Origin: Tubulanus polymorphus
Lineage: Eukaryota > Nemertea > Palaeonemertea > Tubulaniformes > Tubulanidae
Assembly (NCBI RefSeq): GCF_964204645.1
Contig: NC_134034.1
Location: forward strand, 4,002,072 to 4,062,071
Direction: 5' to 3'
Length of the DNA stretch: 60,000 nt
Shown here in pieces: positions 34,101-46,804 of this stretch (position 1 is its first letter; every line of letters begins with the position of its first letter). Position numbers and translations under genes: made by a program. The notes under the pieces were generated by a model. It was not told the origin of the DNA, searched no databases, and saw only the letters and a list, made by a program, of their open reading frames with translations.

Positions 34101-35474
34101 GAACTACTAGTATGGACTGGTTCGACGTTACTAGAATTACTAGCAGTTCATGGACTGACCTGACATCGCAGACTTCTATAAATGGTGGGGAAAAGCGGTA
34201 TTTCAGCGTAACGGGACAGTAAGTAGAGCCATGAAATGTGATTCGTCGTATAAAATTTGCCATATTGAAAAACACATATGTTATGCCAAAAAAAATGATA
34301 GGTCGTTTCTCAAAATCGGCTGGGTCATTTTGTAAATTGTCATAAGATTTGTAGTCAGTTCATATCTACGGCTGGCGGGTCAGTCGAAGTTAACCTGATC
34401 ACGAATTTAAAGCAAATGATTGGTCACAAATTTGATATCAGACAGAAAAAAATGGATAAATCTATTGACGAACATTTTAATCTTCCGAACCACACTTAAT
34501 CAGTAACTTAAGTGACGGCGTACATAAAATTAACACTTCTGATAACCATTCGCACGAAATAATTAATTTAACGCGGTGATTATGTTAATCATTGACTTAA
34601 TCGAGATCTAGGATTCATGTCCCACTACAGAACGTAATTCAGTTTGTTATATCCGGATGTATCCCGCGGACTTCCAGTTTTTTGTAATTCGTTGCTCTTT
34701 GTTTATTTTACTTCGATATAGTTTCACTTTGATGATTCATTTCTCTTTGATTTATCTTAGTTTAATTTATTTATAATCCTTCTCACTCAGGGCCCAGTTT
34801 CACAAAAAGGATTAAGGCTTCAATCGATTTAAGATAAACTGAATCAACGAAGGAATTGAATCGATTTAAGAGTTAAACTTTTTTGTGAAACTGGGCCCAG
34901 TTCTGCATAATTTGTGTCAGTTTGTGCCTCATGAATACTGTTGTTTTTCCACTGACTATACTCATTCACCTGATCAAGCTTCTATACGTTTTCAGCGAAA
35001 GCTCGTGCATCAAATAAAATAGTTAACCTACTACTCGTCTCGGAAAGTAATGAACACAGTAGATAGGCGGCCGGCCGGGTGACTTTTAAGCTCAGCACAA
35101 ATTTGAAACAAGGTATCAGTTTTTTTAGCCATAAAGCCTTACTCTTTTCAGTAAAACTGAAACGGTCGATCGACGTTTCTTCGCAATAAAGAGTTACAGA
35201 AGATGTAAGGACATGATGTGGATAGCAGTTATGAACTCATATTCCCCACCGAGAGGCTGCGACTTTGATGAAAGGAAAGGCGCACCGTACTTCCTGTATT
35301 CCGCCGATAAAACGGTTATGCGTAGGTTATTTGCTCATTCGCTCCGACTTTAGTAACGTATCTGTTCATACGTGTCAATACAAAAATAATTTCACATTTC
35401 ATCTTTCAGTTGGTGAAAGCCTTTCAACTGCCGATACATTTGCTATTTACATCAAGTACGCAGCAGGGAGATGA
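31118..35474 (+). CDS. Small secreted cysteine-containing protein, tandem paralog B
   Basis: Five coding exons join in frame: 31118-31196, 32521-32738, 34040-34218, 35152-35321, 35410-35474; 236 residues plus stop. Exons 2 and 3 are the same length as in paralog A, and every intron phase is identical. The signal peptide is MKKIIVGLFTYCIVVIIPV. Conserved segments: GEELVFLADRGTGDNVFMKW, CACAWRQE, TSMDWFDVTR, SSSWTDLTS, RRFFAIKSY, PYFLYSADKTVM, STADTFAIYIKYA. Differences cluster in exon 4, where A has SYGSCGTDWIWLL and B has SYRRCKDMMWIAV. The C-terminus is four residues shorter. All seven mature cysteines are kept. The product is presumably secreted; function unknown. No stop or frameshift was found in either copy, so both appear functional. 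Confidence 0.8.
31420..31990. mobile_element. Copy-B-specific insertion in intron 1 of gene B
   Basis: Alignment with copy A breaks between CAGACTAG (31395) and TGCAGTCGTCTGAATATACT (31998). The inserted block opens with CCCTTTAACTGGCAATCGG followed by the palindrome CGGTCGCTAGCGACCG, reminiscent of piggyBac-type termini. A long minus-strand ORF (32101-31583) crosses it but has no recognisable motif. Classification is tentative. Confidence 0.35.
34789..34900. mobile_element. Fold-back MITE, family 3-like
   Basis: GGGCCCAGTTTCACAAAAA and TTTTTTGTGAAACTGGGCCC are near-exact terminal inverted repeats. AATCGATTTAAG occurs twice inside, in an overall hairpin. In intron 3 of gene B; not seen at the same place in gene A. 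Confidence 0.7.
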
Positions 35475-37869
35475 GTAGCATGCATCTACGAGTTTTTATA
35501 TCTCTCTGAAATAGGGAAAAATCATATAATATAATATAATAATGGCATAACGGCATAGCCCTTTAAGGCCGACGGCCGCGAGTGAGTACTCAACGACAAT
35601 AGAAATGTTTTGAAATTTTTAGAAGAATTTGGTGAGATTTCCACGAACTAGAATTCATTCATGAAATCCATGAAATTAATCATAAATACACAATACAACA
35701 ATCACAATACGTACTATTGTATATTCATCATTTTGCATTAGAAGAACATTACTTCTGTTTGTTTTGTATTAACCTCAATTGAGAAAATGTCACTTAGGAT
35801 TTCTTTTCGAGGACCTTAGAATTTAGGAGGGGGGTCCGGACCCCCTTGGACCCCCTCTAAATCCGCCCCTGATAATCAGTATCTAATCAATATCTATATA
35901 TGCATCGGCTGTAGAGTTAAATCTGTTAAGAGTGGTTACGGGCCATCGAAGTAAATCTAACTGACCATTTTAAAATTCAACCTATAATAGTCGACAAGAT
36001 GAAAAAAAAAAATTATCTGTCTAATCTAAAACTTCAAAAAAAGTATTTTCCCACCAAACCATACATAATATCCTCGCCAAAACATCAAACTCACGACAAA
36101 TTCAATAGTTGCTGATGTACTGTCGGAACAAAATATATTCATCAGATGCTGTCAAAAATGAAAGTTTTTGCTGGTTCATTTTAATATTTTGCAATATCGG
36201 GTATCGTCTAAAATCACACCTTCGCTGTTTGTTGTAGGTTATCAAAGATTGTATCTGTACTGGTATTACCCTCGGTATTTAACAATGTTCTGTTCGGTTA
36301 ATATCCACGTCATTGGTTACTGTTGGACCGGAAGTCGTTATACGGTCCAGTATACCAAACTATTCCTGCACGTGTTTGTGATTTTATTTTTCATGTTGAG
36401 ATGTTCCCTTCGCATTTCTACATAAGCTTAGATTGATTCAGCAGGAGCGGATTTAGCAATTGGTCGCGGGGATCAGAACCTCTGCCATTGAGGTTGCACT
36501 CCTTGTCAAGACTTTGTAAAACCCTGCGAAGTCGACACTCATTCTCGCAAAAAAGATTGCTTTACTTCGGATTCTTCATAAATATCTAACACCGAGAAGG
36601 TACATCTTAAGTGCATTTGACATGGCTGCATTATTACAAGAAGCACCCTATTTTCTTAACCATCGAAGAACCAGTATGTCCGTGTTGTGACGATAAATAA
36701 AGAATCCCACAATACGCCCCAAAATGGATACTACTATATCACATTATGATCATTTACTGATTGGAAGTTTCGACTATAACATTTAAAGTCATCATCAACA
36801 ATACTGAGATAAACAAAATATGGTGTCCCAGAAAATGGTTCCTCCAAAATGATTTGATATTTACCAGTTTATCTATTTTAGTAAATAAATATGTGTGATG
36901 TTTTAGTAACCAGTAGGATTTATTCTTTACATATTAAGGATAATGGGTCATGTAGACTATGCCCGGCTGTTTTTCAAATACTAATTATGATTTTACTTCA
37001 GAAATAAACTTGATAAATGAAGTTACTAATGATGGCATTAAGGGCAGGTATTCGTTTGCAAAAGAAATTTCCATTTTCGGGATATTGAATTAAGTGATAC
37101 ATGATTATGTTGTTAATCGTTTAACAAAGGTTTTTTTGATAATTATAATAATAACTTCATTTACATAATGCATGTCTCCAAACTAGAGTCTATTCAAGTG
37201 CGCGCCAAACTTAGTATTATTACCCCAATAACACCTTCAAATTTTTGAGTCTCGAATCGACTGAGTAAGGTTACATTTAATATTCCTGCATTATTAAGCC
37301 GTCTTTCATACTATCATCACATATCGATTTTACGAATACAAGAACATCTTTGACGGATAAAGATTTGTTTGTTTGTTTGGATTAACGTCGCTTAAATCTC
37401 GGTTTCCAAAGACTAACCCCATTGGATTATTCATTGTATATCAAATTTATATTGTATATCAAATAACAAATGAAAGCCAAATATGGTAGGATTGTCCCTG
37501 TTATTTATTTGGTTGGTAAATTTCGTTTGATTTTTTGATTGAGTGTCCCTTACAGGCCACCACACCTGCCGGGAGCGAAACAGGGGGTTTGATTTTGGAA
37601 ATCGAAGTACAGATATAGTTGTGTGATCGGCGCACGAGTTTACAGAATTTTGTTTAAATCGAAGTACATAATTGGGATATTCGGTTCCGGTTCACTCGAC
37701 AATTAATCTTCCAACCAGTCTGAACCGGCAAGCGACGAGTGGGGGTCAATTTTTCGGCTGCCTGATTTAATACATCGAAATTTTGGAAATTGCTATATTA
37801 CAAGGTTGAAGATCATTTTGTCCATTTTTATATCTTTTGGTCGTTTTCTACGTGTAACAGTCCGATAGT
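35475..37869. other. 3' flank of gene B and spacer
   Basis: 35475-36660 continues the duplicon. 35825-35872 is a fragment with GGGGTCCGGACCCCC and a terminal ATCCGCCCCTG, the end of a CAGGGGCGGAT-type element. 36660-37869 is AT-rich with no recognisable gene. Confidence 0.5.
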
Positions 37870-38130
37870 CTACTGCAGTTTTTTCGGGTAGATGTTGATG
37901 TAGAAATCCTGTAAGTTGATTGCCCCGAGTGTTGATTGAAAGGATGGACATTTTGAAACGCGAATCATCCAGATGAGAGTATGGCCCTGGTATCCGCAGT
38001 TGTATGACATCGACGGTGCAGCTTCGATAAGGATGGGTTTCTCCGTCAAGGGGTGTGCAGTTTGTACTTCACAATATCCCGTGCTGAGTTTGTCTAAAAG
38101 AACAAGTTTTACACGGGGAGCAGTTAATAA
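37870..38130 (-). CDS. Exon-like ORF of unknown product
   Basis: A minus-strand frame ends at 37870. Its distal 80 or so residues look protein-like: RVKLVLLDKLSTGYCEVQ, APSMSYNCGYQGHTL, RVSKCPSFQSTLGAINL, with three cysteines. Upstream, the frame runs into a hydrophobic AT-rich stretch that looks intronic, but no clean acceptor was found. Could be a terminal exon or a relic. Confidence 0.25.
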   Translation of the reverse strand, partial: LLTAPRVKLVLLDKLSTGYCEVQTAHPLTEKPILIEAAPSMSYNCGYQGHTLIWMIRVSKCPSFQSTLGAINLQDFYINIYPKKLQ

Positions 38131-38385
38131 TGTTATAAAGTATGTAATGTATAATAAAGAAAAGAAACCATATAAGACCAAGAAAACCATATAACGTAGG
38201 CAAAATACATATTTTGCCTTTGCACTGTTTATTGATTTCTAATTCGTCTAGTCACTCAAAATGTTTATTTGGATCGCCCCGCTTACTCTGTTGTATTTTC
38301 AAATAAATGCCGTTCTCGCTTTGTGGTCACTCTAATGACTCATTTCGCTCAGCCGATCACATACATGTACTCTAGTAGCGAAAGC

Positions 38386-38508
38386 TTATGGGTGACAATT
38401 CCCTTAAAAAATCACTGAGCCATTTTGACGGTATACTATGACATTTTATCGAAGTACAGACAAACACGTAGACGAAACGCTGAATTTTGAATGGAATTGT
38501 CACCCATA
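38386..38508. mobile_element. MITE with TTATGGGTGACAATTCC terminal inverted repeats
   Basis: TTATGGGTGACAATTCC at 38386 pairs with GGAATTGTCACCCATAA ending at 38508. The 123-bp element has no ORF. Confidence 0.7.
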
Positions 38509-38929
38509 AATGCTCGTCATATGTAAACAGATCATTCTTAGCGTACACGGTACTATCTTTTCTCACGAATATTCAGGTTAAAATCAGGTTAACATATTTA
38601 TAAAATTTTATTTACACTTTGCGATCATCGTATCATCGTATCACGATGAAAATCGCATCATCCCCGCATACCTTTGCGATTTTTATGAGGGCCTCTCGAG
38701 TTGGATTCAATCACGTGACTGAGCCACCATTTCGAGCATCGTGTGAATGCTTCATGCTTAATTCTGATTGGCCACTAAAAATTTTAGATGCGATAAAATC
38801 GGCTCCGGACCCGACCGCATACCTTCACGATGATGCGATAGTCCCACAATCGGATTTTTATCAAATAGAATTTATTGAAATGAAACCAAGGTTTTTGTAT
38901 GTGAATATGTGTATGTGGTTTCATTTCGA

Positions 38930-39440
38930 TGAATTCCATCTAGGCCATGGATGATCGTTTTTAAAAAGTGTTTTATTTCTGGTGTTTGTATTTCATTTTC
39001 AATCAAAATATCTCGAGTGAAGTACGGAACACGTCTGAAGTGTTGATGGTCTGTCTTCGAAGGTGTACTGATAAAATATCCATGTCTGGTGTTTGTAGTT
39101 CATTTTCAATTAAAATGTCCCGGTTGAAGTACTGAACACATTGTGAAGTATGGAGGATCGGTTTTTGAAAGTGTGCCTTATGTCTGGTTTGTAGTTCATT
39201 TTCAATCAAAAATTGTTCTGATAAACTCCTGACCAAATGTAAAATGAGAACGACTGTTTTCTGAAAATGTACTGATAAGACATCTAATATCTGGTATTTG
39301 TAGTTCATTGACGATTAAAACTTTTTCGGGTAAATTAGGTCAAAAGGAGACGATCAGTTTCTAAAAGTATGCCGATGTCTAATGTCTGGTGTTTGTAGTT
39401 CATTTTTGATTCTCTCAGATGAAGTAAGTATCACAAGTGA
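38930..39440. repeat. ~115-bp minisatellite, left of the receptor gene
   Basis: Four to five diverged units with TCTGGTGTTTGTAGTTCATT, GAAGTACTGAACAC and GTTTTTGAAAGTGT in fixed order. The same family occurs at 49140-49450 on the same strand, on the other side of the receptor gene. Confidence 0.75.
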
Positions 39441-40403
39441 ATAGGAAAATCCTGATGAAGTATTAAACGTCTGAGTGCCATGAGTTTATCGAATAAATTT
39501 TCTAATTCTTTTTCACCGACATTGTGCTGCGTTTAGACGAAGGAAGTTTTCCGTTCTCTAAACAGAAAAACGAATGACCGTGAATAAAAGTCTTTTCGCC
39601 GCAAAAACACCGACAAGAATTTCATCACAGACACCAAAAAGTGATATCATCAAAACGGGGGAAAACAGTTTACGCTTTCGACAAAATTTATACAACAATC
39701 ATAATTTAAATGGTTTGCGGTTTTCGGAATGTTGTTTTCTTTGGATAAAATCATTCGGATTTATGGCCATGGCTGTGTAGCCTAACCATTTTATTTCATT
39801 CCATTTCATACTCGTATATACAAGACTAACAGACGAACAACGGTCTGAAACTACCGAACAAAGGATGCGAAAATCCATAACGCATTTCACTGCCTGTAAA
39901 TTAAACGAAATATATATCAAAGCTAAAAGTTTCTACAGCGTCAGTTTCACAAAAAGCCAATTTGCGCCGCGCGTTCTGCTGAATGAAACTAGATTAAATT
40001 AGCGAACAAAAGCCGTGCACGAATGCCTCGGTATCAAAGGCTGCAGTTCCATTTTAGATAATTTCTTCATAGAGAAAAGTTCACAAGTTTAGAAACTTTG
40101 TCAGCGAATTCGTTACCAGGTTCGACAACAGACTATAGTACTCAGTACCGAAGATTTAAGTTTTGCCTGCTGTTTCTCGAGTAAGATTTTCGCTATAGCC
40201 GTTTATTTTATACCTAAAAATAAATATTCTTTACAGAACATCTGCGATATTTTCAAACATACGATTTTGAATTATCTGATTAACAAATCGCGTCTGTGAT
40301 TGGCGCTAAAAGTTACGCGGAATGGGATGATTATTATTTTTTTTAGATGTAGTCTCGCATTTAATGTTTGTGTTCTTTTTTCGATATGATCGTCTTCGAC
40401 GAC
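39441..40403. other. Upstream region of the receptor gene
   Basis: AT-rich, no recognisable gene. It presumably holds the promoter and 5' UTR of the receptor at 40404. An in-frame ATG 12 codons upstream (40368) exists, but the codon at 40404 gives a better signal peptide. Confidence 0.4.
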
Positions 40404-43400
40404 ATGACACGAATTCAGAATATTATGTTTGTTGTTCTGGTTGCAATCATACTCCATGTACACATAACGCGCGCTGATCGCGCAGACTCTATCGAGCAAT
40501 CGTCTGTGACGGTGAGTTCGTCCTGTAACAACACGTGGAACCCCGTCGATTCTACGTCCGGTTACATCGTTTCACCGAATTATCCTTCGACAACGCGCGG
40601 TGTTGAATGTCGTTGGTCCATCAACAGTTCTCTACCGGGGACTTTTCACGTACAGGTTTACCACGATATCGAGGCGTCGATATTCTGTGAGGACAGTTAC
40701 CTTCTCGTCGGCGAGTCGGATGACAAATTGTGCGGCGATGGAAAACATGAAATCCTTCGCAACGATTCGTTATCGTTGATGTTTAGGAGTAACGTCGATG
40801 GTGCGCGAGGAAGTCGGGTTTATATAATTTATCGTTACGAACGGAGCCGATTGATCTTCAGTCATAACTGTAGTTCGAATCGTCTTAAGTTGGGACGGTT
40901 GCAAACATCGAATGGATTTAGATTTGCTTTAGATTTCTTCAATCAACGGTGTCAACTATACTTAGAATCGCTCGGACTTGAGGATGGTTTCGCTTTGAAC
41001 CTGACATTCATAGACGTTAGCTTCGAATTATTCTACATTGTTGAAAACGTTTCGGTTGAAATTCACGACGGCTGGAACACCAGCAGTGAACCTATCGCTC
41101 ATATACCTGAACAAAACGGACAGCAGCCGTCTACGTTTTATACGAAAACCAACAAGGCCTCTGTTGGTATGCCACATCGTGGATTCCGATTTCATTCAAT
41201 ATTACTTGTGCAGATTTACAAAATATCAGATTGGAACGTCTCTAATCCGTTGATTCGGATTTCTAATAAAGAGTCCGGAGTGCTCGTTCCCGATGACAAG
41301 AGTTTACACGTAATAACTCGATCAAAACGCTTACACTGCTGGTCCATCACAGTGCAGGTGTTACAGTACGTCGTCTTCAACTGGACACGTGATCTCGTCT
41401 CATCCGATGACGTCATTGGTGTATATAAACTAGAAGGGTTACGTGTTGTAGGAACTGATATTTTACTCGGTTACAACTACCTGGAATCGCTGAGTGTCAA
41501 ATCTGACGGCTTTCTTATTGTATTGTGCGTTTTAAAAGAAAAAGAACGAACGGGATCTCGTATAGACATTAACTATAAAATGGAATCACTTTCGATGACT
41601 GATTTTACTGTTTTTACACTAGGAGTAAGTAATCAATATCTTTTGATATAAAATCGAATGGTTTTTTCCAAATGCTTTAAAACACAAAAAAAAGATTAAT
41701 TCTAAAACTTGACATTTTTTTTCCTACAGTCCCCGGATCGGTTTTTTTCGCCTTTTCGAACGTTCCCAACGAAAAACAAGCCGATAGTCACGTATCGCGT
41801 GCACATATTGAAGCTCACAACAAAAGTAAATATTCATGAATATGGTTTACGCATGTTGGTTTTATCAGAGAACTGCGAGCGAGCCGGATTTTACATATAC
41901 GACGGTGGTAATTTCACGGCCAGGCGCTACGGTCCGTATTGTCCTCGTACAACTAGGTACGACCGAAACGTCGTCAGTCTGATTACATCAGGGGTATCGG
42001 TTACTGTAGTAGCATACGCTTACAAATGGGACGGACAGTTGACCAAAGATAGCGAGACAAATCACCCCCTTCTCAAATTACAACCAACAGACTGTGACGG
42101 GTACGTCCTACAGGATGGAGAACGGCAAGCCAATACGACGTCACATTGTCTCGTGATTACACCTGCAAATCGACGCCTTCCTTTGAGAAATATCAACATA
42201 TTATCGGAACACGAATATCAAATCGACCGATGCTCCCTTGGAAATTGGGGGATCTCTTCGTGCAAAAGATCGACAACTGTAACAAGCCTATTTCTCAGTA
42301 ACGGCCTCGTATTAAACACCGTTAGTCTTTACGCGGACGACGCGTTCTTGCGATCTCCATTTATAGTTAAGGTACGTCGTAGATGCCAGAGTTTGAAGAG
42401 GGCCGATGCAAGTAATATCGGAATGTATTTACCGGATAAAGACGAATGCGGAATCTTGCAGTCACCGAATTATCCGGGATCTGCAGGCGGTTTTACTCAG
42501 TCGCGTATCTATCAATTTCATAGTCAATTTATGGGAAAAATCACGTACACATATTACAGATTCGTAATCAAATACATCGAGCTGACGCTGTGTTCAAAAA
42601 CCGCTTCGAATGAAAAAGATCCTATCATCTTCGTTCAATTAATGTACGATTATATCAACGATAGGCAAACGCAAGTCGTGCGGAAAATCTGTAGAATGAA
42701 CCATCCTTTGCTCGGCAGCATATTTCACAGTTTAACGAATGGTGGCTTCCATTTCGACGCTCAAGGTGAAATTCCGACATTTCAAATACAATATACATTA
42801 CAAGAATCATCACCGATCGATGGGAACCGCTGTGAACCGGGATTCTTTGATTCGGGATTTTCGTGCATAAAACACATAATCAGAGGTGGACGTCTGAATT
42901 GGGAGAATGCTGAATTGCACTGTAGACAGAAGTACGCAGGACATCTACTGAGCATCAACTCAGAACAGGAGATGATCGCGATTAAAAGATTATTCGCTAC
43001 GAAACTTCTTAGAACTGCATATTCACTGAGGGTGCTTATAATGATGATTGGATTAAAACTGCAGGTAAAGAACTTGATTTCCAGTGCATTCTTTTGAATC
43101 GGATGCAGTTTACGGTACGAGTGTGTATCAGTATTTCACGATGGGGCCTTGATTGAGCATCTATGCAAATATCATCGAAATACGTAGTTAATCGTTAGTC
43201 TAGTGGCACTATATAGAAAACCCGCAATTATATTGAAGCTAAGCAACAAAAACTAGTTTAACTGATATTTCGGAGTGAATAACTATTTTCAGAGATTTTT
43301 TCAAAGAATGCATTAATCTATTTGTTAATCTCTGATGATGGGTAGAATCGTTTTTCGTCAACATCGCGGAATTTTGCAAACGGCGATCGATAGCCATAGT

Positions 43401-46400
43401 CAGATTTGACTGGAAGACTGATATTAATCTCAGCATTTAGAGTTAACAAGTAAAAACCCACAGTTTTTATTTAGTCAAGTTTTTTAATGTATATGAATAC
43501 AACCATTGGTAAAATATGAATATAATTGGGAGAAAATGTATATTATGCTTCTGTTTTTCAGCCGAATACTGGTCATTACATGTGGACTGACGGCAAACCG
43601 TTGAGCTACGCAGAGTGGTATAAACCTAAAAATAACGAAACTATACCAGATGTTATTCAAGGATTGATATCTCCTCTCAGAAAACAACCGACAAATGACG
43701 TTAATATGCCGTGTACGGCGATGATACTGAATAATCCACGAGGATCGGCGAACTGGGTTCGATTCCCGTGCCTTATCGAGGAGGTTCATACGACGTTCGC
43801 TTGCGAATCGGATAGAAATGAAACGAAACAAGATGGCAATCCGACTAGAGATGAAAATGAAACAAAAGTAACGGTTAAAAAAGATTTATTTCAAATGCTA
43901 GACACCGTCAATTCAACCTGTACACGGGGTTGGGCAGGTATAGCTGGACGGTGCTATCGAATACTGACAGACTGGAACAAAAACCGAAGTTTGGATATTG
44001 GAAGCGCAAGAGAAATGTGTCGTGGAATCGGCAGTGAAATGGGTCAGATCTCTTTAACTGTAAATTTCGTACACGATTTAGTCAATACGTTTAACTATCA
44101 ACATCAATATGGCGCCATATTTGCAATGGATAGTTATAACAGACTCGGAGTGATAGAGCCATTGCTAACCAGGGACGATATCACCTACGTTCATTCATTG
44201 GTTTGGACTTTCGAAACCACCGAAAATACAGAAGTGGGTGTACATTCTGTTTTGTGTTCCTACAATGTTACTGGTAAACAGTTAGCTTCTATAAGCGGTT
44301 GTAAATCGTGGCAGTTTAAATGTAACGATCAAAGATGTATCAGCGACCATCGCGTATGTGATACCAGCCACGACTGTCAACACGGTGAGGATGAACTCAA
44401 TTGTACGGATATGAATTTACACAGTCAGTTTCAATGCGATGATGGTCAGATTGTATCAATAAGCGGAATGTGTGATTTCATACGAGATTGTGTTGATGGT
44501 TCTGATGAGAACTCGTGTTTTCATCCCCCGTGTTTGTCCGGGCAATTTCGCTGTAACAGTGGTCAATGTCTCAGTAGGTCAAACAGATGTGATGGAGAAA
44601 TTAATTGTAAAGACGACTCCGATGAAATAGGTTGCACTGCTGAACTGTGTCAAGGATTCTTGTGTAACAGCGGAGACTGTATTAGCTCTGATTTGTATCA
44701 GGACGGTGTCGTGGATTGTAGTGGAAGCCTTGAAGAAGACGAATTAGTTACAACTACTAATATTACAGTGAATCCTACGGTTCAGTGCAACAATGAAAAC
44801 GAATGTGTGACTAACTTCACAAATCTCTGCACAGAATCTGATGAACAAAGATGTTCTTTTAATTCTCCGCGTTGTTATTCAAGACGCCACAGATGTATCC
44901 AGGAAAGATTAACAAACAGTTTCTCAGTTTGTAGAAACCTAGAGCACATATTGAGATGTGATCGATTTGAATGTCCAGCTGGAACTGTAAAATGCCCATC
45001 GTCGTACTGTATACCTATCAGACAGGTGTGCGATGGTCAATCAGATTGTCCTAATTCAGAAGATGAACAAAACTGCGAGACATTTTCATGTCCGGGAATG
45101 TTTAAATGTGGACAAGAAAATCGATGTATTCCACAAACTGAAGTGTGTGATGGTGTTGTGCATTGTAAACATACAACTGATGACGAGGCTTTTTGTAACG
45201 TCACTTGTCCTAGTCGTTGTAAATGTCAAGGTCAGTCTGTGGACTGCAGGAATGTTGCTTTCACGGATATTACAAGTTTAATCGCGATATCAACTCGAAT
45301 TCTTATGTTGTCCAATAACAGAGTTATTTTAAACGTGTCGACGTTTTCCTCCTTCGTCTATCTTCGCATGCTTAACCTCTCCTTTAACGAAGTGTCTCAA
45401 ATTTTGCCAAACTCATTCACAAACCTGCACAATCTACGAACGTTGGACCTTACCTATAATTCGATCACATCTTTATTAGCTAATACATTCAACGGTTTGT
45501 ATAGTCTTAAAGAACTTTTCATAACTGGAAATCCAATTCGATATTTAGAAGATGGTAGCTTTCACGGTTTAATCTCGCTTTCCGTTTTTGACCTTCACGG
45601 ACTGCCAATTTCGGTACTCGCCGCAAATGTATTCAAAGGTTTATCATCAATGACTTCATTGAATATCACCAGCAATAGAATCAATTTCATATCGAAATAT
45701 GCTTTTTCTGGTTTAAGCCAACTTTTACATCTTGATTTAGCCAATAATTCCAATTACATCGCTACGGGAAGAGGCGTTTTCGACAATCTGACATCCTTAG
45801 TCTCCCTAACGTCTGACGCTTACAAATTTTGTTGTATGGCTCCGAATGTTGACCAGTGTCTTCCCGAAGCTGATCAATTTTCCTCCTGTTCTGACCTGAT
45901 GGGTAACACAGTCCTTAGAGCTATCATCTGGGTCATCGCTGCGTTCAGTTTCTTCGCCAACACTTATGTTATTTTACTTCGCATTCAAGTACGATCATCC
46001 GACACGCGCAACAGGTCTTCTGACATCCTCATCGCGAATCTTGCAGTCTGCGATTTTATGATGTCGATTTACTTGTTCTTGATCGCCGGTGCCGATTACG
46101 TTTACAAAGGAGTTTATTTCCTAAATTCTGAAATTTGGACGGACAGTTCGTTGTGTCGATTTGCTGGGATTTTAGTTACTGTATCTTGTGAAGGATCTTT
46201 GACTTTCTTGCTTCTCCTTACACGTCATCGATACTCAAATATTGTCGATCCATTTTCCGACAGTGTGATGATAACTCCTAAACACGTCACCAGTATTTGC
46301 TGCATTTGTTGGATCATTTTGAGCATCATTTCGTTGCTACCACTGTCACAATCGCCGTACTTCGGTACGAAGTTCTACGGCACAACCGGAGTTTGTTTGC

Positions 46401-46804
46401 CTATGAATTTGCTTACCATTGACGTAAATGCCTGGCATTATTCATTGGCCATTTTCGCTGCAGCCAACTCTGTCATACTTGCAACAATAATGGGAACCTA
46501 TGCCCAAATGTACAAACTTGTATCTGGAAGCAGGTCTAGCTCAGGTAGAGCTGATCCTACCGAACTGGTTTTGGCACGCAGGAGTTTGGTGATAAATCTC
46601 TGTAATCTATTTTGCTGGCTGCCGTTAATTACCGTTCAGTTTTGCGCAGTACTCCGTGTGGACATACCGAATCAGGTGGCGGCTTGGCTGGCGGTCCTTT
46701 TCTTACCGATCAACTCGTCCCTCAATCCCATTCTTTACACTATACTGACTATCGATATGAAATCAATACGAGCAAAGAACAAACGCCTCCGAAGACAGAG
46801 ATAG
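40404..46804 (+). CDS. GRL101-like receptor: CUB, C-type lectin, LDLa, LRR and 7TM
   Basis: Three coding exons (40404-41624, 41730-43064, 43562-46804) join in phase 0; 1932 residues. Domains in order: signal peptide (MTRIQNIMFVVLVAIIL); CUB domain about 38-145 (GYIVSPNYPS); diverged CUB-like regions to about 770, including ECGILQSPNYPGSAGG; C-type lectin domain about 774-931, split by intron 2 (NWENAELHCRQKY, then MWTDGKPLSYAEW); a second diverged lectin-like module about 971-1086; LDLa repeats about 1098-1398 with CDGxxDC...SDE calcium motifs (e.g. CDGEINCKDDSDEIGC) and one degenerate repeat; LRR N-cap CPSRCKCQG and about eight LRRs to 1608; 7TM about 1632-1920 ending SSLNPILYT. The TM3 end is LLTRHRYSNI. 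The architecture is that of snail GRL101 and the LGR/relaxin-receptor branch. Ligand unknown; it likely binds lipoprotein-like or glycan ligands outside the cell (inference). Confidence 0.88.

Larger units (their letters stand above)
28050..36660 (+). repeat. Segmental duplication, copy B
   Basis: Collinear with 16240-24540. Shared landmarks are TAATAAGCGTGGCATTTCGG (28070), GTGGGAAAGTGGAGCTCTTG (29345), all five coding exons, and the 3' flank GACCGGAAGTCGTTATACGG (36325). Private insertions include a fold-back MITE, a SINE, an expanded minisatellite and a block in intron 1. Confidence 0.8.

Noticed and set aside
42990-43062. Apparent frameshift inside the lectin domain (an alternative frame reads TEGAYNDDWIKTA)
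   Set aside because: The original frame ends in phase 0 at CAG|GTAAAG and joins exon 3 in frame to give a normal lectin pattern (IGL...MWTDGKPL), while the alternative frame has an upstream stop and does not join.
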